This document shows, piece by piece, positions 1 through 11,588 of a stretch of DNA of 64,000 nt. Position 1 is the stretch's first letter. Each line of letters begins with the position of its first letter. The notes below the pieces were generated by a model. The model did no database searches, had not been told where the DNA came from, and was given only the letters and a program-made list of their open reading frames with translations. The position numbers were made by a program, and so were the translations under genes. Origin of the DNA: Cunninghamella blakesleeana (taxonomy: Eukaryota; Mucoromycota; Mucoromycetes; Mucorales; Cunninghamellaceae); the NCBI GenBank assembly GCA_017871115.1, contig JAFCIZ010000007.1, forward strand, positions 310,001 through 374,000, read 5' to 3'.

Positions 1-49
1 ATAACTTTCTATTTTTTGTATTAGAATATAGACATATATAGTTAGTTAG

Positions 50-448
50 TTAGATAAATAAGTAAATATTTACTTTTTTTTTATTTACCTCATTGATATG
101 TACCATTCTAATCTCTGTTACTAACAGAAATGTCATTTTGTTTATATACAATGCACCTGTCACTTGTGACATAGGTATCAACTTACAAAGCATGATATAT
201 GCAGTTTTCCTAATACAGCAATGTTTATAACTCATGATTAAAATATGAAATTCATGAAAAGCGGTAGAAAATTCGGTATCTTCAATATATAAAAAAAGAC
301 AGTAACCTCCATCAAGTGGATCAAAAGTCAGGTTAGAAGAAGTTAGAAATAGTTTCCATCTGTTGTTGTGAGTCATTACTGTGATATTTACTGTTGTCAC
401 CACATTAAATATTGCCATTGTTATCAACACAATCATTTTTTTTATCAT
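50..448 (-). CDS. possible small secreted protein, unknown
   Basis: An open frame of 132 codons from an ATG at 448. I do not recognise the family. The N-terminus (MIKKMIVLITMAIFNVV) resembles a signal peptide or single membrane anchor, followed by a mixed-composition segment (WKLFLTSSNLTFDPLDGG) that is less repetitive than the surrounding spacer and contains five cysteines. Base composition here is visibly richer in G and C than in the following 1.5 kb, which favours past or present coding. The gene could be a real short secreted protein, the last exon of a gene lying left of the window, or a decayed relic. No splice sites had to be invoked. Confidence is limited because no motif supports it. 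Confidence 0.35.
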   Translation of the reverse strand: MIKKMIVLITMAIFNVVTTVNITVMTHNNRWKLFLTSSNLTFDPLDGGYCLFLYIEDTEFSTAFHEFHILIMSYKHCCIRKTAYIMLCKLIPMSQVTGALYINKMTFLLVTEIRMVHINEVNKKKVNIYLFI

Positions 449-2013
449 TACTAACAAATTTACTGCGAATAATAATCATAATAATAATAAAAAGTTGTTA
501 TTCGGTTAGTATGGACTATAGAAACTTTAGCTTTATTTCATCACCATATAATAAAATTTAATGCACCTTTTATTTTTATTTGATTCATATGATTCTAATA
601 AAGAGAAGAAATTAGAAGTGAATTGTTGTCTAGAAGAACTATTGTTGTTATCAGCAGATATCTATTATTATCGAAACTAGAATATAAGTGTTTAATAAGT
701 AACTTTAACAAGCTATAAATCCTTTTAATATTTTTTATTTCATATCATATTATTTTAAGCTTACATATTATATTTTCATTATATTCTATATTTTCCCTCT
801 TAGTGTTTATAATATTTTTCTTTTTTCTTTTTTCTAAATTGCTTTGTTGTAGCTGTAATTGTAGTCGCTGTCGCTATGGTTGTGATGGCAGTGATAATAC
901 ATGCTTAAATAAATCAAAAAAAAAAGAAAGAAATCATTAATAAATATGCTAAAATCATATGTTGAGTGGCCATATGCTTTTTTTTTACTGATAAAAATAT
1001 ATCAATAAATATATTTATCATGTATAAGCTATGTAATGTTTACATTAGTACCCATAATAACATGATTTATGGTACAGTTATAAATTTTTGAATCGTTAAA
1101 AACATTTCCAACATTATGATTTATTATATTAGTAGAATTTTTGAACAATTCCTAAAATAAATCAAAGGTATTTTGATCTATGATTTATACCAAGTATAGA
1201 TTGAGATGTTGAAAATGAAAAATAAAGGGAAAAAGAAGAAGAAAAATATTATTTTTTAGTAGATTTTTTATTTTTATACATATTAAAAAATGTGATTATA
1301 TATTGTATTTTCTTCTATATTTTAAACTTATATAAAATAATATAATAACCGATAATATGTATTATATATTTTTGGAAGTGTTTTTTAATTCTTGACAAGT
1401 AGGAGTTCTTTTATGCTAAAAATCATATTTTTGCTATTTACTTGTATTGTTGCATAAGAAATACTAATCTATAGATACATATATTGTTTAAATTAACAAA
1501 TATAGACTTACCTATTGGTTTTAATTCATCTTTTATGATTTCCTTAGGGTTATCATTTATAACTATTTTGCTTATAGTAATGTTTTATAATTCTTTATGC
1601 TGACCGTTTGCTATTTATTCTTAGTAGTAGTTCTTTAGTACCCTTAGCGAATAATTCAAATATCCACAGAGGTAAATAATTTATTATTGTAATATATAAA
1701 ATAATATATGTGAGTAAACAATTATATGAGGATATAGATTTAATTGTTAAAGGAGTTCACATTTTTTATTTTTTCAACCAATGATATAGGAGCAAATGCA
1801 GGGAGTTATATAAATACTGCATTCCATTTCTTATTTTAGTTAAGATTATCATGTTATAATTTTTATTATTTTATCACTTTATTTTTTTTTTTTTTATTTT
1901 TTTTCTTATAAAAGAAAAAAAAAAGCTTCTTTTTCTATTTCTTAATTTTTTATAAGAATGACTTTATATTCATATTAATTTATTAAAAAATCAATAATAA
2001 TAATAATAATAAT

Positions 2014-2050
<37 letters not shown>

Positions 2051-2076
2051 TACAATAATATAGTAATAATTATAAA
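449..2076. other. AT-rich intergenic region
   Basis: No gene is supported. The stretch holds poly-A/T runs and an (AAT)n trinucleotide tract at about 1991-2047 just before the next start codon. A short patch at about 853-906 encodes a Val/Ala/Met-rich hydrophobic string ending in TAA and following a TAG acceptor-like site, but no partner exon is visible. Confidence 0.6.
1807..1816 (+). promoter_or_regulatory. TATA-like box upstream of the lactone oxidase gene
   Basis: TATATAAATA lies about 260 bp upstream of the ATG at 2077, in a slightly less AT-biased patch (GGGAGT before, CTGCATTCC after). The distance implies a long 5' leader containing poly-T and the AAT tract. In a genome this AT-rich such a match is weak evidence. 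Confidence 0.25.
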
Positions 2077-3711
2077 ATGAAAAGTATAATACCATTATTT
2101 CTCTATTTTATTCCCATCTTTTCATCTACTTTACCACCTGTGACGTATAAAAGTTACCAAAATGAAATCGAATGTCGATCCAAAGTACCTATTCAATCAC
2201 CTAAAACCATTGAAGAAATTCAAACTATTGTAAAAGATGCCACCAAATCAAACACACATGTTAGAGTGGTAGGTAGTCGACATAGTGTTACCGATACAAT
2301 TTGCACAGATGGAATCCCTCTTCATTTAGACCATTTTCAAAAAGTAACTGTGAATTCAGATCAACAAACCGCCACCATAGAAACGGGGATTGAATTACAA
2401 GACGCCATAGAAGCTCTACACCAAAAAGGATATGCTTTACAACAAATGCCATCATTTGGTGCCATCACAATTGGAGGTGCACTCGCCTTAGGCGCTCATG
2501 GTTCTTCTTTACGGCATCCCAATACACTATCTGAATTTTTAGTAGGAGCTACAGTGATTGATGGTCATGGAGAAATCCAAAAAGTAAATGATCCACAGGA
2601 ATTAGATGCTTTCCGCGTTAATTTTGGTTTGTTGGGTGTAGTTATTGATGTGACGTTGGAAGTAGTACCACAGTTCAAATTGGAAATTGAAAATTATCGT
2701 GTTTCAGATACGTTTTTATTTTCTAATCATACACAAATACTTGAAATGGCTCGCCAGTTGGATTGGTTTCAATTTTGGTGGTTCCCTTCATCCGATAGTA
2801 TGGTGATAGCGAAAGGCAAAAAAGTTCCATTGTCTACAAAAGGAGATGCTAAAACTAATCTAGTTGCCAATGCTCCACCAGCTATAACTGCCGTTTCTGA
2901 TATATCCTTGGAGGCGCTTGCCTTGGGAAATAGTTTTACTGGAATGAGTTTGATCCAAAAGGTAACAGAAGATTCGCTCTATAAACCTGGATTATTGAAA
3001 GAACCTGTCTACTCTGAGAATGGTAAATTTGTCAATCCTGCAATTGGTTATAGTCACCGCTTAATGGCAAATAGATGTAACCCTTGTGCCTGGGATTTCC
3101 CTGTCACTGACCTTTTGGCTGTCCAACCAGGTGAAGGATCGATTGCTGTCTCTGTCACTAAATTTGCATCCGTTATGGCTGATATTAAACAAATGATCAA
3201 AGAAAATCCTACTGCTTTTCCAATGTATGGCTTATTTGTTCGATTTAGTCCACCATCAAGAGGTCTATTTGCTATACAACATCAGCAAGAATCGTTCCAT
3301 GTAGATATAGGCTATCCATTGAGACTAGATCCAAAAAATCAGGCTGCCTATGGATTACCAGTTATACAAGCCATCACACAACTCATGTTTGATAAATATA
3401 ATGGTCGCCCTCATTGGGGTAAAAATGGTCGTCATTTCTTTAAGCATGACTTTCTTGTTAATAAATACCCCGCTGAATCCTTCTCCAAATTTAAAGCTGC
3501 TGTACAAAAGTATGATCCAAAAGGTGTCTTTAGTAATCAGTTTGGTGATCGAATCTTGGGTGTGAATCAGAATATTGAAAAAATCCCTGTTTCCCATTGC
3601 GCCATACAAAGTTATTGTCTTTGTCAAAAAAATACTGACTGTTCCTTAACTGATTACTGTGGTAAAATAATGGATTATCCAGTATGTCGCCCAGTCATTA
3701 ATATATTATAA
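2077..3711 (+). CDS. secreted FAD-linked sugar-1,4-lactone oxidase (ALO/GULO type)
   Basis: Intronless, 544 aa. It belongs to the aldonolactone oxidase family (D-arabinono-1,4-lactone oxidase / L-gulonolactone oxidase), which oxidises aldonolactones to ascorbate-type products with O2 and releases H2O2. An N-terminal PCMH-type FAD domain shows VRVVGSRHSV with His69 in the position of the covalent flavin His, then GAITIGGALALGAHG and FGLLGVVIDVTLEVVPQF. The C-terminal ALO domain has the family signature HWGKN at about residue 446. The protein starts with a signal peptide (about residues 1-18, MKSIIPLFLYFIPIFSS) and ends with a Cys-rich tail (about 507-537, seven Cys, e.g. CLCQKNTDC). Yeast Alo1 is a mitochondrial outer-membrane enzyme, so this looks like a secreted paralogue. 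It is one of the few intronless genes here. The substrate cannot be read from sequence. Confidence 0.9.
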   Translation: MKSIIPLFLYFIPIFSSTLPPVTYKSYQNEIECRSKVPIQSPKTIEEIQTIVKDATKSNTHVRVVGSRHSVTDTICTDGIPLHLDHFQKVTVNSDQQTATIETGIELQDAIEALHQKGYALQQMPSFGAITIGGALALGAHGSSLRHPNTLSEFLVGATVIDGHGEIQKVNDPQELDAFRVNFGLLGVVIDVTLEVVPQFKLEIENYRVSDTFLFSNHTQILEMARQLDWFQFWWFPSSDSMVIAKGKKVPLSTKGDAKTNLVANAPPAITAVSDISLEALALGNSFTGMSLIQKVTEDSLYKPGLLKEPVYSENGKFVNPAIGYSHRLMANRCNPCAWDFPVTDLLAVQPGEGSIAVSVTKFASVMADIKQMIKENPTAFPMYGLFVRFSPPSRGLFAIQHQQESFHVDIGYPLRLDPKNQAAYGLPVIQAITQLMFDKYNGRPHWGKNGRHFFKHDFLVNKYPAESFSKFKAAVQKYDPKGVFSNQFGDRILGVNQNIEKIPVSHCAIQSYCLCQKNTDCSLTDYCGKIMDYPVCRPVINIL

Positions 3712-4018
3712 ATTCAATTAAATCATGTTGTTATATATATATATATATATATATTTATTTATTTATTTATCATATGATTAAAAAGATAATATTTATATCA
3801 TACCATCATTATAATAATAATAACAGTAATAATAATAAATAATGAAACAGGTACTTTGCAAGTAAATAATACGTCTGTTGAAAGTTAGATATAGTATAAA
3901 GTGATCTTTAAAAACTGGTGGTAGGAAACCAATTATTGATCATAAAAAAATAAAAATAGAAAATGGAATAATGTTTGTGAACGTTTTAAAATGATGATAT
4001 ATGCTGTGTTATTGAACC

Positions 4019-4050
<32 letters not shown>

Positions 4051-5542
4051 ATGCGTGTGTGTGTATGCGTGTGTGTGTATGCGTGTGTGTGAATCGATAG
4101 TATAATAATGTCCCTTACTTTATTTTGTTGACCATCTTCTTAAAATATGTATAAAATAACTTTCTTCACATATTGTTGTTTCAATCCATTCCGCAGTAAA
4201 AGATAAAAAAAAATTTTTTTGAATTATTTATTATCACCATACTGATACAAATTAATTTTCGTTGCTTTATATTGAATATAGTTTAATGTATTATTCTTAA
4301 ATAATAAACTGTTGCTATTACTTTTAGTGTTTCAAAAATAACATAAACTTTTATTTAGCATATTTTAATTTATTTTCTTTAAAACAAAATAAAAACCTTT
4401 GCAATAAAACATATTCATAGCAATGAAAAAAAAAGTGTAGTATAGATGGTGTTGTAAAAGTAGAGCAAATCTTTTTAAAAATTTAAATTTTTACTGAGTT
4501 TAAATTTAAAATGAATAACCTCACATCGTAATGAGAGGTGTGGTTAGCTTTTCAGAAATATCAGAGGAATAAAATAAGTCCAAAAAGGAAGGATGTCATT
4601 ATAAACATGAAATTTTACATTAACTCTTCGTTAGATATATCAATAAATTTGAAGTAATATTATAGATAAATCTTATAATAAAATTATGAATATGGGACAA
4701 AAGATTATTGTATCGCTTTAAACTCGCGAAGGATTATATATGAAAAAAAGAAAGTAAAAAACTAGTGTACAAAAAAAAGATTAATAAAATAATCGCATTT
4801 TAATTCTCGATCATTATTTTTTTTCACTCCCTCTTCTCCGCAGATAAAGTACACCTTTATCTTTGTTAATTCTCCTCTATATCTTTTTTAAAAAATCGTA
4901 TTTTAAATTTATGTTTAAAATGATCATTATTTAATTTTTCTTTAGATTAACCTACTTAATTTTTTTCTTTTTTATTATAAAATAAACATTAATTAGAGCA
5001 TAAAATAAAGTAGAATTTACTTTTTTTATATTTTTTAAAATATTGAGAATGCTATTCGAAAGAATAATACCTCAATTCAAATGTTCATTTATCTCCACAT
5101 ATAGTGAATCAGTAGGTTTGAAATTTTAATTAAATAATATTATCATTACCTATAAATAAAACTTCAAATCATTTGGCAAATATTAAAATGTAAAGTGAAT
5201 ATTTAATTTAAAATGCAATTTCCTTGAACATTTTCTTTGGTTTATAAATAAGATAGCAAGTTATTTAAAAAAAGGTAAAAATTATTAAAATATAAAATAT
5301 GTATATATCGCGCGATTTTTATATGAAAAAGTGACAATTAAGCTTTTTTTATTATAAGTACATTTATTTCGAAATATAAATATTATATACATAAAATTGT
5401 AAGGAATAAAAATAAGTTTATTGATTTACTATTGATTAATGAACATGGTTTGTTTTACAAAGGAAAAAAGGATAAAACGAAAATATATGCTATGGGAAGG
5501 AGGAATGAAAAATGGGAAAGAAATCTATTACTACTATACAAG

Positions 5543-5586
<44 letters not shown>

Positions 5587-5595
5587 TAAATTATT
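3712..5595. other. AT-rich intergenic region between convergent genes
   Basis: No gene is supported over about 1.9 kb. It holds the 3' ends of the lactone oxidase gene (plus) and SLD2 (minus), a mixed AT/GT microsatellite, several A/T homopolymers, an (AT)n run at about 5543-5581, and a small imperfect hairpin-forming patch at about 4518-4545 (ACCTCA...TGAGAGGT). Confidence 0.6.
4020..4092. repeat. compound (TA)n-(GT)n microsatellite with GCGTGTGTGT units
   Basis: An (AT)8-type run passes into (GT)n and then three copies of a 14-bp unit TATGCGTGTGTGTG. Alternating purine-pyrimidine sequence of this kind can adopt Z-DNA and is length-variable. It lies about 300 bp downstream of the lactone oxidase stop codon. 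Confidence 0.85.
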
Positions 5596-7340
5596 TTATA
5601 CAAGGGGAGTGCTATATTCACTAATAAACTGTTTTAAATCGTCCTCTAATCCACCATCCTCATCCTCTTCACGTCTTTTTTCACCGAGTGTCCCATTATT
5701 TAAAGCATCTAAAACACGTCGATATCGAGTGGGATCATCTTTCATCATAGGTGACATGATAGTAGATCTTGCTTTTACGCTTGAAAATAAACCGGGTGTA
5801 ACAATAAAATCTGGATCATCCCATGCAAATAATGAAGGATCATAATTTCTAAATGGGTCTAATCGTCTTTCTGTTATAATCAAATTTTCTAACGCCAACA
5901 CATTTCCATCTTCACGATGATTATTCATAATGGTTGTTGTTGTTGAAGTAACTCTATTATTTTTTTCATGCTGATTAACAATAGTAGTAGTTATAGATGA
6001 TGATGACGAAGTATCTGTATGCTGATTATCATTATCATTGTCTATTATCATGGATGTAGTGGCAGAAATTAAAGTGGGTGATAAGGATTGGGGAGAAGTG
6101 GAAGTGGAAGAGGAATGCATTAATTCATCAGTTGATTGTTGAGAATGTATTATCCTATTATTTTCCTTTTCTTCTTTAGTATTATTTAGTGTGACATGTG
6201 TAGCATTATCCTGATTTTCTTTAATTTTAATCTCATTGTTATTATTTTGTGTATCACGAGGTTTCCATATTAAATGACCAAATAATTTTTGTTCTAGAGC
6301 AATATTTTTCTTTTTCTTTTTCTTTTTATGAAGTTGATTTGAATCTGATGAAAATAAGGAAGAAGACTGGGTATTATTACTACTATTATTGTTATTTTGT
6401 CGTTGACTAGATGATTGAGAATCTGAAAATAATAAATCAATAGTTGTTTGTGACTCTTTATGATGATCTTTAATATCTTTTTCTTTTCCTTCATCATCTT
6501 CATTTTGTAACGTTAATTTATTCATAAAGGAAGAAGAAGTGGTGGAAAATGATTCTTGATGTCCGGACGTTGTTGTTGTTGAAGATGGAGTTAACCAAAA
6601 AGAAGCATCATCCGTTAATCGTTTCAATTTTTCTGCATTATCATTATTGTTATTATTATCGTTTTCATTATCGTTATTAGCAGTAGTTGTATGATCGTCT
6701 AATTTTCTTTTTTGTGATTGTTTAGTATTAAATGGATTAGTTGTACTTGGTAAATGTTGATGTTCTATATATTTAATACGTGATAGTTTATGACTGGGAG
6801 ATCTTATATATTCAATAGAAGCTTGACTACTTCTACGTTGATTATGATGTGTAGGTGATTGAGATGTAGTAGAGGACGTTGGACTATGCAAATACATATT
6901 CTCTTGTAATAATGGTTGCGGTTGAGAAAAGGAATCATAATAGGACAATGGTTGGGATTGAGAATCAAAGTGTTGTTGCTGTTGGTGGTGACTATTGATA
7001 TTTCTTAGTTGCCTTTTCTTTGTGTTATAATCTTTATATACTTTTTCTAATTATACATATATATACATATAGTATTCATTATAGGATCAAAAAAAAAAAA
7101 AAAAAAAAAGGAATAAAGAGAGATAATGAATACACTATTTTTCTCTTTTTCTTTACATGTATATAAAGTTTTAAATTTTTTTAAAATCTAATCCCTACCA
7201 ACTCTTGGTCTTTCTTTAATATCATCGATCGTTGGTTTTTTTTGGTACTTTTTATAAAAGTTATGTTCCCAATCTTTTAAGCCTTTTTTTATTTTTAAAA
7301 GTTCATTATTTAAACGTTTTATTTTATCTTCTGAATCCAT
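5596..7340 (-). CDS. SLD2: Sld2/Drc1-like DNA replication initiation factor
   Basis: Proposed complement(join(5596..7046,7199..7340)), 530 aa. Sld2 (related to the RECQL4 N-terminus) is phosphorylated by CDK, binds Dpb11 and helps load GINS and Pol epsilon at origins. Exon 1 starts at the ATG at 7340 and encodes LLKIKKGLKDWEHNF and PTIDDIKERPRV. Splicing at G|GTAGGG to TTAG|AA continues with EKVYKDYNTKKRQLR. The order LK-x-WE-F, then P-x-x-DI, then K-Y-K-x-Y is the Sld2/RECQL4 signature. The remaining ~470 residues are disordered and rich in Ser, Asn and Asp, with many S/T-P sites (LTPSS, TSPQSLSP, MSPMM), as expected for a CDK target. A small conserved-looking C-terminal block (RLDPFRNYDPSLFAWDDPD) remains. 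There is no helicase domain. The N-terminal motif is the only strong evidence; the intron is 152 nt. Confidence 0.78.
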
Positions 7341-7420
7341 AATAAATTGTTTCCAAGTATATATCAATATATATGAAAAATAGAGAGTAGGGAAGAAAAA
7401 GCGAAAAAAAAAAAAAAAAT

Positions 7421-7430
7421 TGGCGTCGCG
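7421..7430 (-). promoter_or_regulatory. CGCG-core (MBF/E2F-like) element upstream of SLD2
   Basis: TGGCGTCGCG (plus strand) lies about 85 bp upstream of the SLD2 ATG, with a second GGCGG at 7442-7446, in otherwise AT-rich DNA. The CGCG core is what fungal Mbp1/Swi6-type factors recognise and GGCG resembles E2F half-sites. Assignment is by analogy with G1/S control of replication genes. Confidence 0.35.
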
Positions 7431-7776
7431 ATTAAAATAATGGCGGAGTCTTTTTTTCCTAGAATTGATTTTTTTAACGAGTTTAATAATTGTTTTAATG
7501 CTTAACAAAAATTTATTGTTTGGATATGAAATAATAAAATTATAATACCTATGATATTAATAATAATAATAATAATAATAAATAAACATTTATATATAAT
7601 ATAGTTGAGGGAGAGAAAGTGAAAAAGATATTATGATTCATTATTATTTTTAATTAAAAAAAAAAATGATGTAACTAGGAATGATGAGTAGGGATAGATT
7701 ATATATAAAAAGATATATATAAGAGATATATACTTAAAAAAAAAAAATGAAACAAAATAAATGTAAAATAATGACC

Positions 7777-7817
<41 letters not shown>

Positions 7818-7824
7818 TATAAAT

Positions 7825-9858
7825 TTAAACTTTTCTCACCCCAATTCTACTTTGACTTCTTATGCTTGAAGGAGAAGGCATATTGGAAGATTTTAAAGCC
7901 GTAGGACTGGTGACACGGTGATCATTGGATCTAGTCCTATTTCTAGTTGACAAATGATGACTATTTGTTGATGTATTTGCTGATGATGATGAAGGAGAAG
8001 AATTTGTTAGATCATCCCCTCGTCTTAAACCAAAAACACTATTCCTTACTATTGAAGCAGATGATTGTCTACCAGAAGTAGGAGAAGTAGATCTTTCGTA
8101 AATACTTGGAATATGACTTGCTCTTGATTTTATGCTTCTTTGTGTTGATGTAGTGGTAGTATTATTATTATAATCTCCTAAACGGCTTGCTGTTCTAGTT
8201 CCTGTTAATCCTGTTGATCTCGATGATGGTATGGATGTTAATCTTGGTAACGATTTTGTATTATTGTTGCTGTTATTACTAGCTGATTTATTAGATAATG
8301 ATGAAGGGGAAGGAATATGTGAAGCTCGTTGTGCTAATTTTGATCTTGCTGTTCCTGCTGTTTTAGTTGTATTGGAAGTTGTATTATGATGATGATGAGA
8401 CCCAAGTCTAGAATGAGCCCTTGGTAAAAGTTGATGACTTTCTTCATTTCCTCCATTTCCATTTCCTATTCCTCCCCCTCCTCCCTGTTGTTGCTGTTGC
8501 TGTCTTGATGTAGTAATAGATCGACTTGGTGATGGCATTCCATTTGAATTAGAAGATACTTTTCTAGGTCGAGGAAGGCCGGTAGTGGTATTAGAGGATG
8601 TTTGACTACTTGTTGAATAATTACTTAATCGACTTGGTGTACGGGATGAGGTAGATGTAGAATCGGATTGATAAATCATTGGTGCCATACCATAACGTGC
8701 ATATTGATTATTAGTAACAGTTGTCACGGTGGAATACGAATTTAAACTGTTTTCACTATTAATACTTCCGGAACGGTGTCTTGTTCCTATGTTTGTTGTA
8801 TGAATGATAGGTGAAACTGTTTCTATTTGGTCGTCAGATGGTGACCATGAAAGTTCTGGTGAATCAAGTTCAGGATTCTACATGTATAAAAGAATAAAAA
8901 ATAAAAAGAATAGATTAACAAAAGGTAATTGAAAGTATATGTTTATATATATTATGCAATCAACTCCTCAAAAAATAAATAAATAGAATTTACTTACGTT
9001 TTTCATAGAGCCAATAAAATCTAAATCTTTTATTGTAGATGCATGGTTTGTATTCCGATGATGGTCTTTAGAAGTTTGTTTTACTAATGATTGATAATCA
9101 GGTATATCCTAAATATACATATATATTATTATTGTTATATAAAAATATAAAAAAAGATATAAACGAATTAGCTTTTTCTTTTTTAAAAAGAAAATCTTCT
9201 TTTATATACATATATATCAGCATTATCATTGTCATTGTAAAAGAGAATATAATAATAATAAGATAATCTGATGTTTCTATTTTTTTATATGTTGTTATTT
9301 ACTTTATCCATTTTCCAAAAGTCTTCCTTTGAATCATCTAGATCTAAACCTGCAAGATCGGGTAAATCAACTTCGTCATCTACATCGATAGTAAAGTTGG
9401 CTTTAATAAGGTCATCTAAATTAATACTATCTTCAGAAGCTATAGAGGATATCGATGGTCGTCGTTTATTATTATTGTTGCCAAGACTATATTCATGGTT
9501 AGAAAGTCTATGTATATAATATATAAATTCAAACCAACCAAAATAAAAACATTAATAAAAATAATAATATAAATAAAGGTGTGAATAAAATAATACAAAT
9601 ATACATTATATATATATATTATCATATTATTTAAACTTACATATTATTGTTATTATTGTTGTTATTCATATTATTATTTCCTTGTTGTAATTGTTTCTGT
9701 TGTTGTTGTTGCTGTTGTTCGTTATTATTAAAGTGAGAATCTCGATAACCTTCTACACCCATTAACCAACCTCTAACGTTATTTGGTGGTGTTGGAATAC
9801 CTAAACTATCTTTACTTGAATGATTATCGTATATATTAATATTAGATGGCTGTGACAT
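7825..9858 (-). CDS. basic Ser-rich disordered protein with SxIP-like motifs, unknown
   Basis: Proposed complement(join(7825..8877,8998..9108,9303..9507,9641..9858)), 528 aa; all four exons join in frame at GT-AG sites. I do not recognise a domain. The N-terminus has IPTPPNNVRGWLMGVEGY then poly-Q/N; an acidic stretch follows (IDVDDEVDLPDLAGLDLDD, DFWKMD). The C-terminal 350 residues are very rich in Ser, Thr, Arg and Asn, basic, and contain repeated motifs RASHIPS (twice), LTSIPSS, GMPSPSR and NMPSPSS. S/T-x-I-P in a basic Ser-rich context is the binding motif for EB1/Bim1 microtubule plus-end proteins, so a microtubule-associated role is a reasonable inference, not a demonstration. It is divergent from VMA21, sharing a 721-bp spacer. 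Confidence 0.7.
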
Positions 9859-10579
9859 ATAAATTATAAAATGTGTATATTATGAAAAATAGAGTTGTCA
9901 GAAAAAGTGGTATGAGATGGTGAATTTATTATTAATATATATATAAAAAAAAGAATAAGAAAGAGGGAAGAGAGAGAAAAAATATTAAAAGATTTTAAAA
10001 TCATCCTTCATTTAAACCCCGCTTTTTTTTAAAAAAAAAAACTTAATTTTTCTTCTTCTACTTTCCTTTTCGTTTCAACTTCTTTAATATTATTATTATT
10101 ATTATTATATGTATATATACATAATATGTAGATATATATATATATATATGAATAAGGTTCAGCTTATGTTATATTATAGATATAGATATAGATATAGATA
10201 TATATTACTTACATATAAGTAAATTATTTTAGCAAATAGATATAAACTAAATAATAATATTAAGGAAAAAAACTTTAAAGTGACTATGATTATGAAAAAA
10301 GGAGAAAGAGAGAAAATATACTAATGACCATATTTTATTTTATATATACAATACTTTTTTATTTAATAGTTTGTGATCCAAATATACATATATATAATGG
10401 TTTTACTCAATTATAATAGATCAAGCCATATTAAAACACTTTGGTACACTTAGATGTTTCCAATTGGAACACCGATACAATTTTTTATTATTATTATTTA
10501 CGTATCTCTTTTTTTTTTTTTTACTTTCTTTTTTCCTTCTTTATTTTTAACTATTAACATTATACAATCTATATATAAT
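9859..10579. other. divergent intergenic region with TAGATA hexanucleotide repeat
   Basis: Upstream region shared by the minus-strand Ser-rich gene and VMA21. It contains AT runs, an (ATT)n tract near 10090-10108 and a (TAGATA)4 tract at about 10177-10202. The frame of VMA21 stays open upstream to an ATG at 10454, which would add a Phe/Ile-rich stretch; I treat this as leader sequence. Confidence 0.55.
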
Positions 10580-11031
10580 ATGTCTGATTCAATAATTAAT
10601 AAAGAAAAAGCAGCAACAAGCACTAAGAATAATAACAAAATAATAAAAGAAAAGCTAACAACAGAAACAGCGGCAACACGACCAAATATTAGTAAAGCTG
10701 TAATTATAAAGTTACTTGTATTTTCCGCGTTATTATTTATTGCACCTATAGCCACTTATTATTATTCAGTAGATAATATATTTTCTGGTAAATTATATAA
10801 ATATATATAAATAAAATAAAATAAGCTAAAAAAAGATAAAACTATTTGTTTACAGATATATATATATATTATTTATATTATTTATTTATTTACATGATAG
10901 GTAACCGTAATTATGCAGCAGGTGCAGCAGCTTTAACAGCTAACTTGGTTGTTATTTGTTATATTTTAGCAGCTATGCTTGAAGATATGCAAAATAATAA
11001 TAATAATAATAAATCAAAAAAGAACGATTAA
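10580..11031 (+). CDS. VMA21: V-ATPase assembly factor VMA21
   Basis: Proposed join(10580..10787,10901..11031), 112 aa. Vma21 is a small ER membrane chaperone that assembles the Vo sector of the vacuolar H+-ATPase and escorts it out of the ER. Two membrane segments are seen: IIKLLVFSALLFIAPIATYY before the intron and AAALTANLVVICYILAAML after it. The spliced junction VDNIFSGNRNYAAGAAAL fits the family loop. The protein ends SKKND, a dilysine-type ER retrieval signal where yeast has KKED. The ATG at 10580 is chosen because it gives the normal length; an in-frame ATG at 10454 would add 42 hydrophobic residues encoded by T-rich leader. The Asn run before the tail is a (AAT)n expansion. Confidence 0.93.
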
Positions 11032-11548
11032 AGTACATTATCAATATCACTATTATTTTTTGTTACAACATGACATTTTTTTTTCCCTTCCTCAACAAAT
11101 AAATGATTATATATGGATGGATCTATAAATGGAAATCGTTGCATTATCATTCCTTTATTTTTAAATCATGATGATAATGATTATTTAATAACATATGAAG
11201 AAATCTTGTCAAAATCTGATTGAAAGAAAGAAAGAAAGAAAGAAAAATTAGAGCCAAGAGAGAAAAAAAAAAGTGTTGGGGCTTTGGTTTGACAAGAAAA
11301 TATTCAATATTAAAAAAAAAAAAAAATAGACATATCAAACAAATACTAGTTACATAGACGCATGTGATTTTCTAAATGATAACATTTTTTTATAGAAGTT
11401 TAAACAATATATATATATATATATATATATCTAGATAAGTAGCAATAATAAATAAATGATCAATGAAACACAATACTATTTATTAATACGAAAAAATATA
11501 AAAAAAGCATTTATTTTATACAAAGAAAATAAAAAATAAAGTTTAACT

Positions 11549-11588
<40 letters not shown>
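11032..11588. other. convergent 3' intergenic region
   Basis: Lies between the VMA21 stop and the stop of the minus-strand membrane protein. It contains (GAAA)n near 11223-11246 and (AT)n runs at about 11408-11431 and 11558-11581; no gene is supported. Confidence 0.6.

Noticed and set aside
7785..7814. (AT)n runs here and at 5543, 11408, 31912, 34881, 41445, 52345, 56623 as possible regulatory elements.
   Set aside because: Simple AT microsatellites are ubiquitous in this genome and give no specific functional signal.
9271..9519. Plus-strand 82-codon frame with Ser/Arg-rich sequence.
   Set aside because: Antisense to exon 2 of the SxIP-containing gene; the minus-strand frame has proper splice sites and continues in adjacent exons.
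10454..10579. In-frame upstream start for VMA21 adding 42 residues.
   Set aside because: The added part is a translation of T-rich leader, and Vma21 proteins normally begin with a short polar segment such as that starting at 10580.
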